Positions 1 to 10,641 of a stretch of DNA of 64,000 nucleotides are shown in pieces. The DNA comes from Thalassotalea mangrovi. GTDB taxonomy: Bacteria > Pseudomonadota > Gammaproteobacteria > Enterobacterales > Alteromonadaceae. The notes beneath the pieces are model-generated. The model had not been told where the DNA came from. It saw only the letters and a list, made by a program, of their open reading frames with translations, and did no database searches. The number at the start of each line of letters is the position of its first letter. The first letter of the stretch is position 1. The position numbers and the translations under genes were made by a program. The stretch is taken from assembly GCF_005116735.1 (NCBI RefSeq), contig NZ_SWDB01000007.1, forward strand, positions 161,657-225,656. Reading direction: 5' to 3'.

Positions 1-241
<241 letters not shown>

Positions 242-282
242 CTACGTTATTTCGACGAACAATCCCCAAAACGGCCCTGCTG

Positions 283-1431
283 CTACATGCAGTAATCTTT
301 GATCAGGCGGGTCAGTAGGTTCAGAGTTGGTGGGATTTGATCAAAGGCCAGGTATTCGTCCGGCTGATGTGCCTGATCGATAGAACCAGGCCCTACCACT
401 ATGGTCTGACAGCCGAGCTGTTGAATAAACGGCGCCTCAGTTGCATAGTTTACCGCCTGGCAACAGTGACCGGTCAGGGTTTCAACTTTACTTACCAGGC
501 TACTATTGAGGCTTTCGGCGAACGCGGGAGAGCTGGGGTGCAGTTCTTGTAGGTGCACGCGTCCCGGGTATAGATGCGCGACCGGCTTTAAAGCATCAGC
601 TAACCAACTTAATAATTCATCATCACTAATGCCAGGTAGTGCACGGATATCAATATCCAGATAGCAGTCGCCACAGATACGATTGGCATTATCACCACCA
701 CGAATGGCACCGAAATTCAATGTCGGCTGCGGTACACTAAAGGCCTCGTTACGATAATTTTGTTGCAGGTTTTGCTTGAGAAGCATCAGCACTTCAATGA
801 CGTGATAGATGATTTCGATCGCATTGATGCCATTGTCCGGCTGGCTGGAATGTCCGGATTTACCATGTACGTTAATTCGATGCGACATATGACCCTTGTG
901 CATTACCACAGGGGTGAGGCCGGTCGGTTCACCAATGATAGCAACGTCCGGGCGAATCAATTGTTGCTCAATAAAAAAACGTGCACCTGCCATCGTCGTT
1001 TCTTCATCCGCTGTGGCAAGAATATACAGGGGCTTTTTCAGGGAATTGGCGTTTAGGTTTTTGCAAACCTGTAAGATAAAGGCGAAGAATCCCTTCATGT
1101 CGCATGTGCCCAGGCCATAGAATTTATTATCTTTATCGATGACTCTGAACGGGTCGCTATGCCAACGAGTCTGATCAAATGGCACCGTGTCGCTGTGACC
1201 GCTTAACAAAAGACCACCTTCGCCGCTTCCTAATTGCGCTAAGAGATTGTATTTGCCACTAGCGCCTGGCACTTCCTGAATCGAAACTTTAAAGCTCAAG
1301 TCGGTGAACCAACTTGCGAGGGTATGGATCACATCGCGATTGGATTGATCCCAGCTAGGGTCGCAGGAGCTGATAGAGGGCTCTTTAATTAACTCATTCA
1401 GAGCCTGGGTAAAATCCGGTAAATTATTCAT
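283..1431 (-). CDS. argE: Acetylornithine deacetylase
   Basis: ArgE removes the acetyl group from N-acetylornithine to give ornithine, the fifth step of the linear arginine pathway. It is a cytoplasmic M20-family metalloenzyme. The 382 residues match the E. coli length, and metal and catalytic residues are visible: His79 and Asp81 in GHSDTVP, Asp111 in GTCDMKG, and Glu143-Glu144 in ATADEETT. The gene is divergent from argC across a 353-bp region, the classic arrangement for joint ArgR control. A linear deacetylase fits with the fused acetylglutamate synthase in ArgH(A) and the absence of argJ here. Confidence 0.95.
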   Translation of the reverse strand: MNNLPDFTQALNELIKEPSISSCDPSWDQSNRDVIHTLASWFTDLSFKVSIQEVPGASGKYNLLAQLGSGEGGLLLSGHSDTVPFDQTRWHSDPFRVIDKDNKFYGLGTCDMKGFFAFILQVCKNLNANSLKKPLYILATADEETTMAGARFFIEQQLIRPDVAIIGEPTGLTPVVMHKGHMSHRINVHGKSGHSSQPDNGINAIEIIYHVIEVLMLLKQNLQQNYRNEAFSVPQPTLNFGAIRGGDNANRICGDCYLDIDIRALPGISDDELLSWLADALKPVAHLYPGRVHLQELHPSSPAFAESLNSSLVSKVETLTGHCCQAVNYATEAPFIQQLGCQTIVVGPGSIDQAHQPDEYLAFDQIPPTLNLLTRLIKDYCM

Positions 1432-1784
1432 GAATTATAATTATGCTATTTTCTTGCATAAGTTCTCAGTCGCTGTTATCTTTCGCTAATCAGTGTAAAC
1501 AACCCGTTTGACCCTGGCTAGCATTATTTTAATTACCGATCTGCAATATGATTGTTAATTAAAGTGGTAAGTTATCGTGCTTTATTGGCTGGCGAACATA
1601 AATCAGGCCCGGGTTAAGGTAAAAGTGAATAGAAATTCTATTTGTGGTTATTTATTCACTTTTGTTGTTTGCATAAATGAGCGTCAAAAAATCTTGTATT
1701 GAATAACAGCTTAGCAAACAGCGGTAAATCAAGATTGAAATTGACCAAGTAATGAATATTGATATCTCGGGAACTGAGGTTTAA
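1432..1784. promoter_or_regulatory. argE-argC divergent control region
   Basis: No gene is seen in these 353 bases. The stretch is AT-rich and should hold both divergent promoters. The best regulatory match is the pair of ARG-box-like sequences at 1624-1660, listed separately. A weaker half site (TGAAT-N4-ATT) overlaps the argE start at about 1429-1446. Confidence 0.6.
1624..1660. promoter_or_regulatory. Two tandem ArgR-box-like sites
   Basis: Two 18-bp sequences fit the known ARG-box pattern WNTGAATWWWWATTCANW with about two mismatches each: 1624-1641 (TGAAT at 1626 and ATTCT at 1635) and 1643-1660 (TGTGG half, then ATTCA at 1654). They are one base apart, slightly closer than the 2-3 bp typical of E. 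coli. Lying between argE and argCBFGH, they are probably where arginine-bound ArgR represses both operons. No argR gene is in the window. Confidence 0.5.
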
Positions 1785-2828
1785 GTGAAAGTAGCAATCG
1801 TTGGCGCCAGTGGTTATGTCGGCGCTGAGTTAACCATATTATTGGCCAGACATCCTGCAATTACCGGGATGCACTTGCTGGTGTCTGAATTCAGCGATGC
1901 CAAAGGCATCAGGTTTTCGCAACTTTACCCGCGCTGGCAGTCGACATCCCGGTTTAGCGAACAGAGATTACAAGCATTCAATGGCGACTGGTTGGCAACG
2001 TTTGGCAGTGAACTTGATGTCGTATTTATGGCCACCCCGCACGAGTATTCGCAACAATGGGCAAGCGCTTTTCTGGAGCAGGGCGTAAAGGTCATTGATT
2101 TATCCGGTGCATTTCGCCTGAACCTGGCAGAAGATTATCCAACCTATTATGGCTTTGAACATCACTACCCGCAGTTGTTGGAGCAGGCGGTCTACGGACT
2201 TGCTGAGTTTAATTACCAGCAGATTACCGATGCTAATCTTATTGCAGTTCCAGGTTGCTATCCAACGGCCAGTCTATTGGCCAGTAAACCGGTAACTAAT
2301 GCTAACCTGCAACAGCCTGATACGCATATTATCGTTAACGGCATTAGTGGTGTCAGTGGCGCCGGTCGTAAAGCATCGCTGAATTCTTCATTCAATGAGG
2401 TAAGTCTGACGGCTTACAACGTACTACAACACAGACATCAGCCAGAAATTAGTCAGCAATGCGGCCATTCGGTGATCTTTAATCCGCATCTGGCACCATT
2501 TAAACGTGGCCTGATGGCAACGGTGACTATCCATTGTCATGAGCAGGTCAAAACTGATGATGTGCAACAGGCATTTGCCAAAGCATATAGCCCTGTTACA
2601 ACACCATTGGTTCGGGTGACTCAGCAATGGCCAAAAATTGATGATGTAACTTATACCCCGTTTGCCAATCTGCACTGGCAGTATGATGAAGACAAACGCA
2701 TCTTAGTGGTCAGTTGTGTGATTGATAACCTGTTAAAAGGTGCTGCCTCACAGGCGGTGCAATGTTTCAACCTGGCAATGCAACAACCACCGGGCGCAGC
2801 GCTTTTTGACCAGGGGGTTATGGCATGA
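1785..2828 (+). CDS. argC: N-acetyl-gamma-glutamyl-phosphate reductase
   Basis: ArgC reduces N-acetylglutamyl phosphate to the semialdehyde with NADPH, the third step of arginine synthesis. The start is a GTG preceded by GAGG. The 347 residues show an N-terminal nucleotide-binding GASGYVGAE (7-15), the catalytic cysteine in VPGCYPTA (Cys158), and the SGVSGAGRKA loop of the family. It is the first gene of the argCBFGH(A) operon and overlaps argB by 4 bp (ATGA), which suggests coupled translation. Confidence 0.95.
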   Translation: MKVAIVGASGYVGAELTILLARHPAITGMHLLVSEFSDAKGIRFSQLYPRWQSTSRFSEQRLQAFNGDWLATFGSELDVVFMATPHEYSQQWASAFLEQGVKVIDLSGAFRLNLAEDYPTYYGFEHHYPQLLEQAVYGLAEFNYQQITDANLIAVPGCYPTASLLASKPVTNANLQQPDTHIIVNGISGVSGAGRKASLNSSFNEVSLTAYNVLQHRHQPEISQQCGHSVIFNPHLAPFKRGLMATVTIHCHEQVKTDDVQQAFAKAYSPVTTPLVRVTQQWPKIDDVTYTPFANLHWQYDEDKRILVVSCVIDNLLKGAASQAVQCFNLAMQQPPGAALFDQGVMA

Positions 2829-3598
2829 ATCCGTTAGTGATTAAGATTGGCGGCGCGATCATGGAAAACGCGGTTGCCCTGGACAACTTATTTGCGGTGC
2901 TGGCTCAATTGCAACAACAGCGGGGCGTAATCATTGTCCATGGTGGCGGCTGTGTGGTCGATCAACATTTGAACCAGGCAGGATTCACCAGTGAGAAGGT
3001 CAATGGCCTCAGGGTGAGTGCCAAATCTCACATGCCACTGATCACCGGTGCATTGGCTGGTACGGTGAATAAGCAGCTTGTTGCCCAGGCGAATGCCAAA
3101 CAGATGAATGCCGTTGGTCTGGCGCTGCATGATGGCAACATGATCCATTGTTCACCAGCGGCGGCTGAATTGGGCCAGGTGGGTCTGCCAACCGCGGCAA
3201 ACGGACAATTAGTGGAGTTGTTATTGCAACTTAAGATGCTGCCGGTCATCTGTTCCATAGGTCAGTTAAATGATGGTCAACTGGTCAATGTTAATGCCGA
3301 CGATGCAGCCGTAGCGATCAGTGATTTGGTTGCAGGTGAATTATTATTGTTAACGGATGTTGCCGGAGTCAAAGGCGCGAACGGTGAATACCTTTCTTCT
3401 TTAACGCAAGCCGATGCTGAACAATTAATTTCGGCGGGCATCATAGCCGGCGGCATGATTGCCAAAGTTAATGCGGCCTTTGCAGCCGCCAATCGATTAC
3501 GACGAAGTATCGCGGTTACCAGCTGGAAAGTCCCCGAGCAGCTATTGACGTTGCACAAGGGCCAGTTACTCGGTACCCGCATCGAACCAAACGAATAA
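2825..3598 (+). CDS. argB: Acetylglutamate kinase
   Basis: ArgB phosphorylates N-acetylglutamate, the second step of arginine synthesis. The 257-residue length is that of the short, arginine-insensitive E. coli type rather than the longer feedback-inhibited hexameric type. Amino-acid-kinase motifs are visible: KIGGA with Lys7, VHGGG (38-42), NVNADDAA, and IIAGGMIAKV near the C-terminus. Start and stop overlap the operon structure tightly: its ATG lies inside the end of argC, and argF follows after 32 bp. Confidence 0.95.
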   Translation: MNPLVIKIGGAIMENAVALDNLFAVLAQLQQQRGVIIVHGGGCVVDQHLNQAGFTSEKVNGLRVSAKSHMPLITGALAGTVNKQLVAQANAKQMNAVGLALHDGNMIHCSPAAAELGQVGLPTAANGQLVELLLQLKMLPVICSIGQLNDGQLVNVNADDAAVAISDLVAGELLLLTDVAGVKGANGEYLSSLTQADAEQLISAGIIAGGMIAKVNAAFAAANRLRRSIAVTSWKVPEQLLTLHKGQLLGTRIEPNE

Positions 3599-3630
3599 TA
3601 TTTTTCGCAAATTACAGGATACTTACGTCA

Positions 3631-4539
3631 ATGAAACACTTTATTGCTGATACTCAGGCGAGTAAAACCGAACTGGAAAAGTTAATCAAACTCGCTATCG
3701 ATATTAAACAAAATCCACATAATTACAGCCAGGCGCTGCAAGGTAAATCGATCGTAACCCTATTCGAAAAACCGTCGCTACGCACCCATGTCAGCCTCGA
3801 TATTGGCATTCAAAAACTGGGTGGACACAGCCTCTACATTGGCCAGCAAAATGGTCAGCTAGGGAAACGTGAACGGGTGAAAGACGTGGCAAAAAACCTT
3901 GCCTGCTGGGCAGATGCCATCGTTGCCCGAGTCTTTGACCACCAGGTATTGGAAGAAATGGCAATGCATGCGGGCATTCCGGTGGTTAATGCACTTTGTG
4001 ACAAATATCACCCTTGTCAGGCACTTGCTGATTTCCAGAGTCTGACCGAAACTTTTGGTAGTGTAGAAAACTTAAACCTGGCCTATGTCGGTGACGGTAA
4101 TAATGTGTCCAATTCACTGATGCTGATGGGCAGTATTTTAGGGGCAAACGTCACCGTAATTACGCCCGAGGGCTATGGGCCTGACAAGGCATTTATTGAA
4201 CAGGCCGATAAACTTGCCACCGCCAGCGGGGCGAAATTTAAAGTCAGTCACGATATTACTGATATTGGTGGGCAACAGGCGATTTATACCGATACCTGGA
4301 TATCCATGGGGGATGACACCAAGGTTGCGGATATTTTAAAAACTTTTATGCCTTATCAGGTCAATGAAGCCTTGATGGCAGCAACCGGAGCCAGCGCAGT
4401 ATTGCATTGTCAGCCAGCCCACCTCGATCAGGAAATTACCACGAGCTTGTTCGATTCTGATAAATCATTGGCTTTCGTGCAGGCCGAAAACCGCATGTGG
4501 GCACAAAACGCCGTGCTGGTAACCCTTTTAAAAGATTAA
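3631..4539 (+). CDS. argF: Ornithine carbamoyltransferase
   Basis: ArgF joins ornithine and carbamoyl phosphate to citrulline. The 302 residues hold the carbamoyl-phosphate loop as FEKPSLRTH (45-53), in which Ser49, Arg51 and Thr52 are kept, but the canonical STRTR has become SLRTH. The ornithine-side motif is HCQPAH (259-264) instead of the usual HCLPAH. Both changes sit at the active site, but the neighbours argCB and argG leave little doubt about the role. An N-acetylornithine carbamoyltransferase is a less likely alternative, because an intact argE is present. A putative Shine-Dalgarno AGGA lies 10-15 bp upstream. Confidence 0.88.
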   Translation: MKHFIADTQASKTELEKLIKLAIDIKQNPHNYSQALQGKSIVTLFEKPSLRTHVSLDIGIQKLGGHSLYIGQQNGQLGKRERVKDVAKNLACWADAIVARVFDHQVLEEMAMHAGIPVVNALCDKYHPCQALADFQSLTETFGSVENLNLAYVGDGNNVSNSLMLMGSILGANVTVITPEGYGPDKAFIEQADKLATASGAKFKVSHDITDIGGQQAIYTDTWISMGDDTKVADILKTFMPYQVNEALMAATGASAVLHCQPAHLDQEITTSLFDSDKSLAFVQAENRMWAQNAVLVTLLKD

Positions 4540-4553
4540 TGAGAAGTAAGAAT

Positions 4554-5768
4554 ATGAAGCAAAATATCAAAAAAGTCGTTTTAGCATACTCAGGTGGATT
4601 GGATACCTCGGCGATCATCCCATGGCTAAAAGAAAACTATGATGGTTGTGAAGTTGTCGCCTTTTGCGCAGACGTTGGTCAGGGTGAAGAAGAGCTTGCG
4701 GGTATTCAGGAAAAGGCCATCGCTTCAGGTGCCAGCGAATGTCACGTGGTCGACCTGAAAGAGGAATTTGTTAAAGACTATATTTATCCGATCCTGAAAA
4801 CCGGTGCTGTGTATGAAGGCCAATACCTGCTCGGTACGTCGATGGCGCGCCCGGTTATAGCCAAAGCCCATGTGGAAGTAGCATTGAAAGTTGGCGCCGA
4901 TGCGGTTTGCCATGGCTGTACCGGTAAAGGTAACGACCAGGTGCGGTTTGAGTCCTGTTTCGCGGCGTTAGCTCCGCAGTTAAAAGTGATTGCACCATGG
5001 CGTGAGTGGGACATGGTGTCCCGTGAAGACCTGCTGGCGTACCTGGCCGAACGCAACATCCCGTGCGCAGCATCACTGACTAAAATATATTCCCGTGATG
5101 CCAATGCCTGGCACATTTCCCATGAAGGTGGTGAACTGGAAGATCCCTGGTGTGAGCCGTCCAAAGAGGTCTGGACCATGACTGTTGATCCCATGGATGC
5201 GCCGGATACACCGGACTCGGTAACCTTAAGCTTCGAGCAGGGAGAATTGGTTAAGGTTGATGGCCATTCACTCACCCCTTATCAAGCTCTGGTTTATCTC
5301 AACGATAAGGCCGCCGCCCATGGTGTAGGTCGTATCGATATTGTCGAAAACCGCCTGGTCGGAATGAAGTCGCGTGGTTGTTACGAAACGCCGGGCGGGA
5401 CGGTGTTAATGGCCGCATATAAAGGCCTGGAGTCTTTGATTCTTGATAAAGAATCGCTGAAATTCCGTGAGTCGGTCGGGCTGGAATTTTCGCATGTGAT
5501 TTATGATGGCCGCTGGTTTACGCCGCTTGCCAAAGCCCAGCTTGCTGCCTGCGAAACGTTTGCCGAAAACATCAGCGGAGATGTGGTAGTTAAGCTTTAC
5601 AAAGGCCAGGCCATCGTCACTCAGCGTCGTTCACCGAACAGTTTGTATTCGGAGGAGTTTGCTACCTTTGGCGAAGATGATGTCTATGATCAAAAGCATG
5701 CTGAAGGTTTTATCCGTTTATTCAGCCTGTCGAGTCGCATCGGTGCATTAAAAGCTCAGGAGAAATAA
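4554..5768 (+). CDS. argG: Argininosuccinate synthase
   Basis: ArgG condenses citrulline and aspartate with ATP to argininosuccinate. I chose the ATG at 4554 (404 residues) rather than the in-frame ATG at 4497: the later start gives the usual family N-terminus, [14 protein letters not shown], with the N-type ATP pyrophosphatase P-loop SGGLDTS at 13-19, and avoids a 43-bp overlap with argF. It lies 14 bp after argF and one base before argH, so the genes form one transcription unit. Confidence 0.95.
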   Translation: MKQNIKKVVLAYSGGLDTSAIIPWLKENYDGCEVVAFCADVGQGEEELAGIQEKAIASGASECHVVDLKEEFVKDYIYPILKTGAVYEGQYLLGTSMARPVIAKAHVEVALKVGADAVCHGCTGKGNDQVRFESCFAALAPQLKVIAPWREWDMVSREDLLAYLAERNIPCAASLTKIYSRDANAWHISHEGGELEDPWCEPSKEVWTMTVDPMDAPDTPDSVTLSFEQGELVKVDGHSLTPYQALVYLNDKAAAHGVGRIDIVENRLVGMKSRGCYETPGGTVLMAAYKGLESLILDKESLKFRESVGLEFSHVIYDGRWFTPLAKAQLAACETFAENISGDVVVKLYKGQAIVTQRRSPNSLYSEEFATFGEDDVYDQKHAEGFIRLFSLSSRIGALKAQEK

Positions 5769-5769
5769 C

Positions 5770-7659
5770 ATGGCGTTATGGGGTGGCCGGTTTCAATCCG
5801 GCAGTAGTGACATTTTTAAAGCATTCAATGATAGTTTGCCGTTTGATCATGTTTTGGTACACCAGGACATCCAGGGCTCTATCGGTTGGTCCAAGGCGAT
5901 TCAAAAAGCCGGTGTGCTCAGCATCGCCGAGCAACAACAGCTGGAGCAGGGACTGCTGGACCTTGCGGCCAAAGTGGAAAACGGTGAGGTGGATTTTAGT
6001 GAGTCCAGTGCCGAAGATATTCATTCCTGGGTCGAAGCCGAGTTGACGCTTACCCTGGGAGATATCGCCCGCAAGCTGCATACCGGGCGAAGCCGTAATG
6101 ATCAGGTGTCAACCGACTTACGCCTCTGGGCGCGAGAGCAGGTGGATATGCTGATAAAAACACTGACGCTTTGTGTGCAGGAATTACTTAATCTGGCAGA
6201 TAACAATAAACAGCATATCCTGCCGGGGTATACCCACTTACAACGGGCGCAACCGGTTCGCTTTGCGCACTGGTGCCTGGCTTATGTCGAAATGTTAAAG
6301 CGTGATATTTCGCGACTTGAAGATGCCCGTGTACGCTTAAATCAGTCACCCTTGGGTTGTGCAGCGCTGGCAGGTACGACGTATAACATCAATCGCTATG
6401 AATTAGCGGAATCGCTCGGCTTCGACGGCCCGTGCATGAATTCCCTGGATGCAGTCTCCGACCGGGATTATGTCCTGGATCTGTTATTTGCCGCCAGTAC
6501 CGGAATGATGCACCTATCCCGGTTTGCCGAAGATTTGATCTTTTTTAATTCCGGCGAAGCAAATTTCATTACCCTGGGTGATCAGGTAACTTCTGGCAGC
6601 TCCTTGATGCCGCAAAAGAAAAATCCCGATGCCCTGGAACTAATGCGCGGTAAAACTGGCCGGGTTTTTGGCTCCCTGCAGGCGTTGCTGGTGACTCTTA
6701 AAGGTTTGCCGTTGGCATACAACAAAGACATGCAGGAAGATAAGCAGGGTTTGTTTGATGCATTAGAGCAATGGTCAAACTGTCTGGTGATGATGAAAGA
6801 AGTGGTCAATTCTATTGAGCTTAATTCTGCCGCCTGCCAGAAAGCGGCACGCGAAGGTTACGCCAATGCCACTGAACTGGCGGATTACCTGGTATCCAAA
6901 GGCGTGCCATTTCGAACCGCCCATGAAATTACCGGAGCTGTGGTTTTGTATGCGATTAACGAGCGACTACCACTGGAAAGCCTGCGTCTTGATGAATTTC
7001 AACAGTTTTCAGATTTAATAGAAGAAGACGTCTATCCGATTCTGGAACTGGAGTACCTGGTTGATAAGCGCAATATCCTTGGCGGCACGGGTATAGAACC
7101 GGTGGAAAAAGTTATTGCCCAGAATCGTCATCAGTTTGGCAGTGCCCAGTTTGTTGTCCGTGATGCCAGGCTTACTGACATTCGCGCCATCGTCAAGTTG
7201 GTCAACTATTGGTCTTCCCGTGAAGAAAACCTGCCACGCGGTGAGGAAGATTTGATTCGCAGTATTCGCGATTTTGCCGTCGTTGAAGTCAATGGCCAGG
7301 TATGCGGTTGTGCGGCACTGTACATCTACTCTACCGGCTTGGCGGAAATACGCTCGCTTGGCGTGTCAGTGAATCATCAGGGCAAAGGCTATGGGCAAAA
7401 ATTATGTCAGTTCCTGTTGGATCGCGCCAAAGCCATGTCACTTCTAAAAGTTTTTGTGTTAACCAGAAAACCTAATTTCTTTGAGAATCTTGGCTTTATA
7501 CCGAGTGATAAGGATGCTTTGCCGGAAAAAGTGATGAAAGACTGTGATCTTTGTCCGAAGCAGGATAACTGCGATGAAGAGGCCTTGCTGTATCATTTAA
7601 GTGACCATCATTCGATGCCGCAAATGTTAAGCGCAATTGCTATCAATGAAGTGGTGTAA
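5770..7659 (+). CDS. argH: Argininosuccinate lyase fused to N-acetylglutamate synthase, ArgH(A)
   Basis: This 629-residue bifunctional protein catalyses the last and the first step of arginine synthesis. Residues 1 to about 455 are a complete argininosuccinate lyase, with the fumarase/lyase signature [11 protein letters not shown] at 276-286. Residues from about 459 to 629 are a GNAT acetyltransferase with the acetyl-CoA loop QGKGYG at 537-542. Near the C-terminus is a cysteine cluster, [13 protein letters not shown] (about 593-605), a feature also remembered from short GNAT-type acetylglutamate synthases. The fusion is described in Moritella, Vibrio and Alteromonas relatives. No separate argA is in the window. 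A strong terminator follows. Confidence 0.94.
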   Translation: MALWGGRFQSGSSDIFKAFNDSLPFDHVLVHQDIQGSIGWSKAIQKAGVLSIAEQQQLEQGLLDLAAKVENGEVDFSESSAEDIHSWVEAELTLTLGDIARKLHTGRSRNDQVSTDLRLWAREQVDMLIKTLTLCVQELLNLADNNKQHILPGYTHLQRAQPVRFAHWCLAYVEMLKRDISRLEDARVRLNQSPLGCAALAGTTYNINRYELAESLGFDGPCMNSLDAVSDRDYVLDLLFAASTGMMHLSRFAEDLIFFNSGEANFITLGDQVTSGSSLMPQKKNPDALELMRGKTGRVFGSLQALLVTLKGLPLAYNKDMQEDKQGLFDALEQWSNCLVMMKEVVNSIELNSAACQKAAREGYANATELADYLVSKGVPFRTAHEITGAVVLYAINERLPLESLRLDEFQQFSDLIEEDVYPILELEYLVDKRNILGGTGIEPVEKVIAQNRHQFGSAQFVVRDARLTDIRAIVKLVNYWSSREENLPRGEEDLIRSIRDFAVVEVNGQVCGCAALYIYSTGLAEIRSLGVSVNHQGKGYGQKLCQFLLDRAKAMSLLKVFVLTRKPNFFENLGFIPSDKDALPEKVMKDCDLCPKQDNCDEEALLYHLSDHHSMPQMLSAIAINEVV

Positions 7660-7681
7660 TTAGTAATGCTCGCAAACGTAT

Positions 7682-7707
7682 AAAGCCCGCTTAATGCGGG
7701 CTTTATT
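7682..7707 (+). terminator. Terminator of the argCBFGH operon
   Basis: A perfect hairpin (AAAGCCCGC, loop TTAAT, GCGGGCTTT) is followed by ATTATT. It lies 23 bp after the argH stop and just before the convergent mrcA end, and could work for both strands. Confidence 0.85.
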
Positions 7708-7738
7708 ATTAGTAGCTTTTCACAACTTGTGACTGGTA

Positions 7739-10333
7739 CTAGAACAGCTCCTCTTCCGGACTGTTTTCTTCATCGCCTTCTAGCACCGTTTCCAATACGT
7801 TTTCCTGCGCCCACTCATTCGGTTCTGTACCTTTAATAAAGTATTCGAAAATCGAACTTCTGTCGGTTTTATCACTGCGCTTACCGGTCATTCGGTCAAT
7901 GCGAATCGATACCACATCTTCCGGTTGTTCAAAGGGTTCCGGTTGATAATTTTGTAGCGCGGTTTCCATAAAATCGATCCAGAACGGCTGTGCCGCGTTG
8001 GCGCCGGCCTCGGCACCGACAATCTGGCCGGCACCGAGATTGCGATTTGAGCTGGTGCGACCAAGGTTACGTTTTGGATCGTCAAAACCGATCCAGGAAC
8101 TGGCGGCAATGCGACGGCTGAAACCCGTAAACCAGGCATCTTTGGATTCATTGGTAGTACCGGTTTTGCCGGCGATGTCGCGACGGTTTAATTTCTTCGC
8201 CCTCCAGCCGGTCCCCGACCAGCCGGTGCCTTCCGACCAGTCTCCACCGCCACCCCAGATTACTGAGTTCATGGCATCGGCAATTAAAAATGCGTTTTGA
8301 CGGCTGATGATACGTTTTGCCAGCGGCTGGGTTAGTAATTCCAGATCTATGGTATCAAGCGTATCGAGGTTATTTGCATATTCGAGTTGCGCCAGCTCAC
8401 AGGAATAGCAGGCCATTTTTGGATTGGCCTGATAAATAATCTCGCCATCGCGATTTTCGATGCGATCGATTATGTAGGGCTCGACCAGGTAACCACCATT
8501 GGCAAATGCGGCAAAGCCGGTAACAATCTGCAATGGTGTTAGTGAAGCTGAACCCAATGCTAACGATTCATTGCGCGGCAACTCATTGCGATCAAAACCA
8601 AACTTGCTTAAATGATTGATCAACGTCTCCAGGCCGATACCACGAAGCAGGCGCACAGAAATAACGTTTTTTGATTTCGCCAGGCCGGTCCGCACACGCA
8701 GTGGTCCTTCGTAAATGGCCGGTGAATTTTTCGGACGCCAGGTGAAACCAGAGCTTCGATCCCACTGATTAATTGGCGCATCATTGACAATGCTTGCCAG
8801 TGTGTAGTCATTTTCCAGTGCCGCAGAATAGACAAAAGGTTTGATATTCGATCCAACCTGACGATTAGCCTGGGTTACCCGGTTGAACTGGCTTTGCTTG
8901 AAGCTATAGCCACCGACACTGGAGATTATTGCACCGGAGTCCGGAGATATCGCTACAACCGCACCCGATACTTCCGGCAACTGACTAAGTTGCATGCGCT
9001 CTGGATTATTACGTAAATATACCACCTCACCTGAGGTTAATATGTCACTTGCCGTTTTCGGCGCGCGCCCCTGGCGTTTGTCCCCTAAAAATGGTCGGGC
9101 CCAGGACATAGCTTCCCAGTCCAGGTAAACCTGATTACCACTTCTAAGTAACACCAATGCCCGTTGCTCTTCCACCTCAAGTACCGCACCTGGAAACAGA
9201 TCCTGGTAAGTATCCACCTGTTTCAGCTCGTCAATAATGGTTTCAAGATCCAAAGCTTCGGAAGGCAGGGCATTGAGTTCTGATATAAATTGTTCCAGTT
9301 CGAGATCGGTATATTGATTGCTCACTCGTGCTAACAGCACATCACGATCGTTATCCGATACCCATAATCGGCTCACTGGACCTCGATATCCGTGGCGCTC
9401 ATCATAGGCATAGATATTTTTCAGGACCGCAGCTTCAGCGGCGCGTTGCAAGTCTGAAGATACGGTCGTGTAGACCTTAAAACCTTCGTTGTAGGCGACG
9501 TCTTTGGGATACATATCCAGTACTTTTTTATGAGCCATTTGTGCGACATAGGGAGCGCTTAACTCGATTTTCGCGCCATGGCGTTTGGTATGGATTTCTT
9601 CATTGTTCGCCTGTTGATATTCATCTTCAGTAATGTAACCACTCACTAACATCCGTTGCAGTACGGTCGTTCGTCGGAATTTGGCATTTTCCGGAGAAGA
9701 AATTGGGTTGTATTTTGACGGCGCTTTTGGGAGTCCGGCGATGACCGCGATTTCGGCCAGCGTTAATTCATCCAGGGTTTTACCGTAATAGACTTCGGCA
9801 GCGGCGCCAACACCAAAAGCGCGGTGGCTTAATTCTATCTTGTTCAGGTACAGCTCAAGAATTTCATCTTTGCTCAGCAATCGCTCCATATGCAGCGAGA
9901 TAAAAATCTCCCGCAGTTTGCGGGTATAGGTTTGCTCCCGGGTTAAGAAAAAGTTCCGGGCAGTCTGCATGGTAATGGTTGACGCCCCACCGCGATGGAC
10001 ACCAATCAGTTGTCCCCAGACGGCTCGCCCCATACCCACAGGATCGACGCCGAAATGTTGGTAGAAACGATTATCCTCGGTGGCCAGGAAGGCGTTAATC
10101 AATTGCTGTGGCATATCGTCGAGCTTCACCGGAATCCGGCGTTTCTCGCCGAACTGAGAAATGAGTTCACCTTCAGCAGAATAGATCTTCATTGGGGTTT
10201 GCAATTCGATATCTTTTAGCACCGCGACGCTGGGTAAATCGTCTTTCATATGAAAATAAAAACCCGTCAGGGTTAATAACCCAATGATTGCGATAAAAAA
10301 AGAAAATTGTAATAGACGCTTAATCAATACCAC
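7739..10333 (-). CDS. mrcA: Penicillin-binding protein 1A (bifunctional peptidoglycan synthase)
   Basis: PBP1a polymerises and cross-links peptidoglycan in the periplasm while anchored to the inner membrane. The 864 residues begin with one membrane segment (about 7-27), followed by a GT51 transglycosylase with its catalytic glutamate in TEDNRFYQHFG (Glu86). The long OB-like insertion typical of class A enzymes comes next. The transpeptidase has Ser495 in GSNIKP, SKN further on and KTGTT with Lys723. The C-terminal tail is acidic. It is divergent from pilM, as ponA/mrcA is in many Gammaproteobacteria. Confidence 0.95.
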   Translation of the reverse strand: MVLIKRLLQFSFFIAIIGLLTLTGFYFHMKDDLPSVAVLKDIELQTPMKIYSAEGELISQFGEKRRIPVKLDDMPQQLINAFLATEDNRFYQHFGVDPVGMGRAVWGQLIGVHRGGASTITMQTARNFFLTREQTYTRKLREIFISLHMERLLSKDEILELYLNKIELSHRAFGVGAAAEVYYGKTLDELTLAEIAVIAGLPKAPSKYNPISSPENAKFRRTTVLQRMLVSGYITEDEYQQANNEEIHTKRHGAKIELSAPYVAQMAHKKVLDMYPKDVAYNEGFKVYTTVSSDLQRAAEAAVLKNIYAYDERHGYRGPVSRLWVSDNDRDVLLARVSNQYTDLELEQFISELNALPSEALDLETIIDELKQVDTYQDLFPGAVLEVEEQRALVLLRSGNQVYLDWEAMSWARPFLGDKRQGRAPKTASDILTSGEVVYLRNNPERMQLSQLPEVSGAVVAISPDSGAIISSVGGYSFKQSQFNRVTQANRQVGSNIKPFVYSAALENDYTLASIVNDAPINQWDRSSGFTWRPKNSPAIYEGPLRVRTGLAKSKNVISVRLLRGIGLETLINHLSKFGFDRNELPRNESLALGSASLTPLQIVTGFAAFANGGYLVEPYIIDRIENRDGEIIYQANPKMACYSCELAQLEYANNLDTLDTIDLELLTQPLAKRIISRQNAFLIADAMNSVIWGGGGDWSEGTGWSGTGWRAKKLNRRDIAGKTGTTNESKDAWFTGFSRRIAASSWIGFDDPKRNLGRTSSNRNLGAGQIVGAEAGANAAQPFWIDFMETALQNYQPEPFEQPEDVVSIRIDRMTGKRSDKTDRSSIFEYFIKGTEPNEWAQENVLETVLEGDEENSPEEELF

Positions 10334-10641
10334 TTAGCTGATTCCAATAGATTTTTTATAAAAAGACTTAGCTTGGTTACCCCTAGTATATCGGTATTTT
10401 CATGTCAATAAATGTATTTTTATTGTAACTTATGGTTAAATGGCTTAAAACGTCGTAGCATTTATTTGTTGAAAGTCAAGCAAGTGATTGACATTTGTAC
10501 AAGTCTGCATTTCAATGGTAACAAACCGTAGTCGAAAATGACGTGATTACCGTCGCTGTTTCAGACAATCACACTGAACTAGCGAATTAAGGACAATTCA
10601 GGGCCCCCAAGCAAAATCAATAACAAAGTGTATGGGAACTT
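10334..10641. promoter_or_regulatory. mrcA-pilM divergent intergenic region
   Basis: These 308 bases hold no gene. The region is AT-rich near mrcA and contains a sigma-70-like candidate for the pil operon (listed separately). No convincing operator was found. Confidence 0.5.
10488..10516 (+). promoter_or_regulatory. Candidate sigma-70 promoter of the pil operon
   Basis: TTGACA at 10488-10493 is a perfect -35 element. A -10-like TTCAAT (four of six matches) follows after 17 bp at 10511-10516. It lies about 125 bp upstream of pilM. The weak -10 keeps confidence low. Confidence 0.35.

Noticed and set aside
4784-5275. 163-residue open frame on the minus strand
   Set aside because: It lies wholly inside argG on the opposite strand, has a low-complexity serine/arginine-rich product and no ribosome site.
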